In this document: in pieces, positions 59,173-64,000 of the stretch | How the letters are laid out: every line of letters begins with the position of its first letter | How positions within the stretch are numbered: the first letter of the stretch is position 1 | Source: Staphylotrichum longicolle | Taxonomy: Eukaryota > Ascomycota > Sordariomycetes > Sordariales > Chaetomiaceae | Direction of reading: 5' to 3' | Length of the DNA: 64,000 nt | NCBI GenBank assembly: GCA_019096155.1 | Contig: JAHCVI010000001.1 | Span: forward strand, 12,425,243 to 12,489,242 | The notes under the pieces: model-generated | What the model was told of the DNA's origin: nothing | The model's input: only the letters and a program-made list of their open reading frames with translations | The model's database searches: none | Made by a program: the position numbers and the translations under genes

Positions 59173-62100
59173 GTAAACAGCCATTCACACCATCTCAACT
59201 GTCCTAGTCATGATCTCGTGCAACTTGTTGTGTTGTGCCCACCCAGCCTTTACCCGGGGTTGGGCTTGATCAGACCTGCTGCGGTGACACCCACATCGCA
59301 CCATAACGCGCGACCAGCAGCCACAAGACCTCGCCCGTCAGTCCCTTGATGAGCGGGTGGGAGATGCGGCCTCCCTCGACGGATCCGCCAGTACAATATG
59401 CTGCGAGACACCTGACACTCATCGGAGCAGAGTCGCAGTTGACAGACCCGACACGGGCCGACTGTCTAACTCATCCGTGTGTGACGTTGGGCTGTCTTAC
59501 GGCCTTATGGCCCTCTCGGCGTGCCAGGCCCGGGCGGGGAGGCGTCTCATCAACTCATATTTTTTCGGCGGCTGCGTGCATTCAAGAGCCGAGGTCCTCC
59601 GGTCCGGAGCGTCCCCGAGGATTCCGCTGGCCTCGAGAGCTCCGCGTGTTGATACCCAACTCAATTCTATCTAATATGCCTTGCTTGAAGCCTCCTGTTG
59701 CTAAATCCCTGTTGTTTTTGCACATGTGCTGCCCGCTTCCCGAACTAAACATCAGCTCTAGACGCCCGTGAGTCGACAATTGAGTCCTATGCTTCTGTAT
59801 TGGCAACGATGCTCTGACACACAACGATAGTGTCCTGAGCTGTCAACATGAACGGAAGGGCAGCATCGGAGACCGGGGTTGCCCTTCAGATTTGCTGAAG
59901 CGAGGACGAGACGGCATGTCCTGTCACCGCCAAGTGGTGAAGCTTTATCTTGAACATATTTCTACAGTCACGTTTTACTTGACCCAGCACTTTTGGTATC
60001 AAATCTCTTTTGCTGGCCTGTTCTTTCCAAGGGTGTACACACAGACTACCGCAACCGATACGTTCAACATCTGGACCGACTGTTCAGACCTGAGTACTAG
60101 GTATTTGGCGGCTGGCACTCAGAGGCATCGGCTTGGCTTCGGGGAGCGGGAGATGTTGGCTTCCTGTGTCCTGTTCATGTTTGTCAGTCCTCGGTCTTAT
60201 TAGTCAAGTTTTCGGGCTGCCATATGATGAGATTTCAACTTTCTCCATCTGGCGGGCGCCTCTCCATCCCCACCCAACCCAACCCGCTGCGCGGCGTGTT
60301 CCGCGATTGGGGCATCTGCCTACCGCTGCATCGCAGTATCCGAGTACATAGGACTCAATATAACCTGTTCCGAGTGGAACGATGCTCATCAAGCGAGGTG
60401 TGATCGGTGCGTATGGGCATGTCCCGGCCCGCCGAGGCTAAACCCTGCGGCCGACTTCAACCGCCCAACCTTACCCAGACTGGAGGGACGTTGTGGCGCC
60501 TCGGCTGCGAGCTTGGCTGCTTGAGCTCAATATCGAGCCGTGTGGTGGCCGGGCTGGATGGACGTTGTTGGTGTCTTGGGAGGCACGGGGAAGTTGAATA
60601 ACCCTCATCCTGCGTCCTGGCACAATGAACATTTACGTACTGGTGTCCACGGGAGGGCGTCACATGCGTCGCCGCGGACAAAGACAAATGGCAACCGAGT
60701 GCTTGCGGTAATGTTTCGTTGATGTAAGAAGACGGCTGTTGATTGTCATAGGTGGTTTGACGCAGAAGAGGTTGGCCATCAACAAGATGGACTATGGTCG
60801 AAGTAGAGTTTCAAACGCACAGCATAACATGGACATCGTCATGGTCGGTCAAGCGGATAGTTTACAAATGTACGCTGTCTCCTGGTAACTCCAGCTTCTT
60901 CAGGCTTCCATCTCGTCATGAATGATCATGCTTGCCTTGCCCATAGCAAGCTTCATCACATCAGCCCAGATGGCCTCGTCGCGTCGGGCGATTATAAGAC
61001 CAAGAAACTAACACAGCTGCACATACTGCAGTCTCAATGCCATTGTTGGTGGTAATTTCACATCTGTAGACAAGGGCCAGGGCATGACAGTCCGTTGTCA
61101 AGGAGGAAGGGGCGAGATTGGAAGCGTAGCGGGTAGGGGACGCCATCTACACTGGGTTCCAGCCATTGACACAATACAGCTAATGCATGGAGATTGACTT
61201 TCCAAAGTATACTCGGCCATCTTCCTGCCAACGCTTCTCTAAAATCCGCTGACTATGTGTCCAGTGTAGCCAGGGACACACTCGAGCAGTCCCCCTAGTT
61301 CACTTACGACCTCACCCGCATCACACCAATCTGCGTGCGTCGTTCAAGGAGCGTCACAACAATCATGGCTCGGAGTCCGAGGTATCTCCCGGCATATCAG
61401 TATCCCGTTCCCGGCAATGAAGCCATGAACGTCGTACCGCCGTGTCGCCTAGGCAGAGAAGGGGCAATATGTACTTACTCGCCATTCAGGGTGGTCCTCA
61501 GTCCTCTGCAGACAACCCGATGAATACTACCAACCTCGGTTTTGCCTTGGACGACAAGTACGACTGTGCTGGCGTCAAACAGATAGCCTAAAGGACACCC
61601 AACAGTCCGCGGAGATGAACATGGGGGCTTCGCCAGACACAATAAGCCAGCCAGGCCGAAGTGGTCAGTGGGCTGGTACAGCAGTTGTTGCAGCTTTCCT
61701 CAACCAGATGCTCAAGGGCATTACAGAGCGCATCCGGAACCTTAATTTCAGTGCAGAAGCGTTCAGGACTGCAGTTTTTGCAAACGCATGGCAACGGGGG
61801 GCACGCCCGACTCCGGTTACTTTCACAGCCCGGCATCAATGTCACTCAAGGAGGAACAACTTCCCATCAGGGAGCGAAGCGCCGTACACAACAAAGCACG
61901 CGGCTCAAACTTGCCACGGGTAAATCTTGGAGTATGTCATGTCATCCCGTATAGAAGGGAAGGAAGCCCTTATGCTTCTTGGGTGGCCAACGACGCGGTC
62001 CTGTACCTCGACGAAGCGACCGTTATCACACTTGGCCCTCCTTGGCCCCCACCCCAACCTCGTGCGCTCGGCGGTTCGGATGGCACTCTGCACGGGACGA

Positions 62101-64000
62101 TAGTGCTGCGGAAGCCCCAATACCATCCTATGCGGTTGGCGCCAACGCGCTACCACCTTCCCAAACCTGCAGCAACGGCCAAGACCCTCATGGCCCGTGG
62201 TAAACCCGGGTTCAGGACCACACACACTGGAGTAGGTCCTGGACCCAACAATGGACGCGGACAACTGTGGCCCCGAGTCCCGTCTCTACGAGCCAGCGAG
62301 CACCAGACCCTGGGATGGAGGGAGAGGGAGAAAGAGGAGCCCCGCCGCTCTGCCTGCCGCGACGGCCGGATGAAACGCCAACTGGATCCATGTGGTTGGC
62401 ATAAAACACAAAACACAAAACCGCATGGCCGCCCTGCGCTAGCTCGTCTCGCGTGCGCGCAAAAAAAAGTACCACAGTACACTTAGGGGATCGACGGGCG
62501 GCAAGTTTTGGCGAAAGGGAGATGGACGGTGCTGTTCAAGGGCCCAAAAACATGTGTAATCGGTGTGGATACAACCCAGTTCGAGGCCTTGCTCTAATTA
62601 CGTACTCACACGAGGATCGAGAGGGCATCAACATGATGGAGCCAAGTCGGGCCAAGAAGTGCGGTGGCCTGGGGGTGGGTGGCTCTCTCCAGGACCTTTT
62701 TTCGTGTACCAAGTAGTGGACATAAAATTGGCACTAGAATCGGCATCGACGGAAGATGCACTGCGGAAACACCGCGGAACGTAAAAAAGGGCATTTGTCA
62801 ATGTCCAGGATGGGGGGCCAGGGCTGGGGGAGAGAGGGAGGCGAACGTCTTAGTGCACACTCTATTTGCACTGCCGAGATTCGTTGCAACCATGGACGGG
62901 ATAGCGCGCGCGCGTCGCAAACTCAGGTTCGAGGATCGTGGTGGAACCCGCCCCCCTTCCCTTTCTCCGCTTGCATCGGTCCGCGCATGTGGCGGGCTGC
63001 TGCGTGCTCCATCGTCAAAAGGACACACCAAAACTTCGTATCGATCCCACCGGCAGGCCGACAGGCCGGCCGGCTCTTGCGGAAGGGGAGTGGGAGTGTC
63101 AGTTGTCCCATCATGCCCCCGGCGGCGGAGAGGACGCTTCGCGGCTCTGGGCCATATCGGCCGTGGCCCAGGCGAGCTGCCTTGTCCAGAGAAAAAGTCA
63201 GGCCATGTTCTGCTTGGCTTGCGCTTGGCCCAATATATCGTGTGCTGCTTGGCCCGGAGGACGCGGGAGCGGGTAGGTCTTGTGTTGATAACGTGGACAT
63301 TGATGAACGTCGGGTTAAGGTCGTTTCGTTGTTGATCAGCGATCCCTTTTTCCCCAGGGATTTTGCGGCTGTAATCAACTCGTAATGTTACGTAATGTAC
63401 ACAAGTTGCTTGAGGTTGGGCGGATGGGCGGGAAGATTCCGGAACGAAATGGGGAAAGGTTGGCAGGGACGCCCATGGCCCGGACGGTCCACGTTGCACA
63501 AAGTTTGGCACTGGGACGATCTGATCCGATTTTGCCGAGCGGGGCCCACGGATCCATGCGTCGTTTGGGCCTTGTTCGCAATAAAGTTGGGGCCGTGCGA
63601 AGAACAGCGAAATGGAGGAGGCCAGTCCTGGCCAAGCAGTTTGCCATGATCAACTGATGACTCGAATTCTTCTTGGCTCGAGTTTGGGCAGACTTCCAAG
63701 ATTCCTTTGAGCTACTCCGTACAAGACTGTGGTGCTCGTTGTTTCTGATCCAGATTGTTATCGGCCACACGGTCTTGGGTGGGCATCATCGTCACCCCCC
63801 ATGCTGCGTCCATCGCGCCCCATGAGGGACGCGTCAGCCTTTTGACAAGGCGGTTAGGACACATTTTGTTCATTTCGTTGTGCACTTGGATGTATCAGGG
63901 ATGGCCAGTGTCCGTCGGAAACAAACACGCTTCCGCTAATGCCGCGAGTGGGTTTTGCGTTGGGGCCTGAGGGTCGCTGACAATCACCTGATCCGGGCGA
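59173..64000. other. 4.8-kb terminal region without a supportable gene
   Basis: No conserved domain was recognised in any frame. The longest frames (plus 61788-62486, plus 62664-63335, minus 62798-63511) overlap one another on both strands, are rich in Arg/Pro/Gly and start without convincing context, so they look like chance frames. No tRNA, satellite or transposase signal was seen. Composition is less GC-rich between about 59650 and 61600 than in neighbouring genes. It could hold a long promoter, non-coding transcripts or relic mobile DNA. Confidence 0.45.

Noticed and set aside
62664..63511. Overlapping frames of 210-237 codons on both strands
   Set aside because: They overlap one another on both strands, show no recognisable motif and have Arg/Pro/Gly-biased composition.
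1..64000. tRNA, rRNA or CRISPR features
   Set aside because: No convincing tRNA T-arm/anticodon pattern, no rRNA sequence and no regularly spaced repeats were seen by eye; a tRNAscan-SE run would settle the tRNA question.

Overview
The window is nuclear DNA of a filamentous ascomycete, most likely a Sordariomycete. Evidence: short GT-AG introns of about 50-110 bp with CTAAC-type branch sites, GC-rich coding regions, long promoters, and a gene set typical of such fungi (Argonaute, killer-toxin-like GH18 chitinase, PF17111-type STAND N-terminal domain, CorA-like transporter with a long N-terminal extension). Species cannot be fixed from sequence alone. Exon limits were derived by hand from splice signals and reading-phase consistency.

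Layout, left to right: an Argonaute gene (-), cut by the left edge, with a ~3 kb leader/upstream region; rna14 (-) and asf1 (+), divergent; utp22 (-) and ski3 (+), divergent; rmi1 (-); a protein with a fungal STAND-type N-terminal domain (-); an O-methyltransferase (-); vps51 (+); nif3-like (-) and bol2 (+), divergent; a killer-toxin-like LysM/GH18 chitinase (-) facing away from a secreted protein gene (+); an F-box/ankyrin gene (+); a CorA-like transporter (+); cft2 (-) and sec24 (+), divergent; a ~3.6 kb gene-poor stretch; a microbial-type PARG gene (-) and mitochondrial asparaginyl-tRNA synthetase (+), divergent; and ~4.8 kb without a supportable gene.

Most genes are housekeeping: mRNA 3'-end formation (rna14, cft2), histone chaperoning (asf1), rRNA processing (utp22), RNA decay (ski3), genome stability (rmi1), endosome-Golgi and ER-Golgi transport (vps51, sec24), Fe-S/iron biology (bol2) and mitochondrial translation. 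The accessory-looking part is 20.7-41 kb (STAND-like protein, methyltransferase, chitinase plus secreted protein, F-box/ankyrin).

A striking property is that several conserved genes between about 12 and 40 kb (utp22, rmi1, the STAND-like gene, vps51, the chitinase, the F-box gene) carry one-base frame breaks, many at homopolymer runs, while genes outside this part read cleanly. Because essential genes are hit, base-calling or assembly error is the first explanation. No CRISPR array, rRNA or tRNA gene was recognised.
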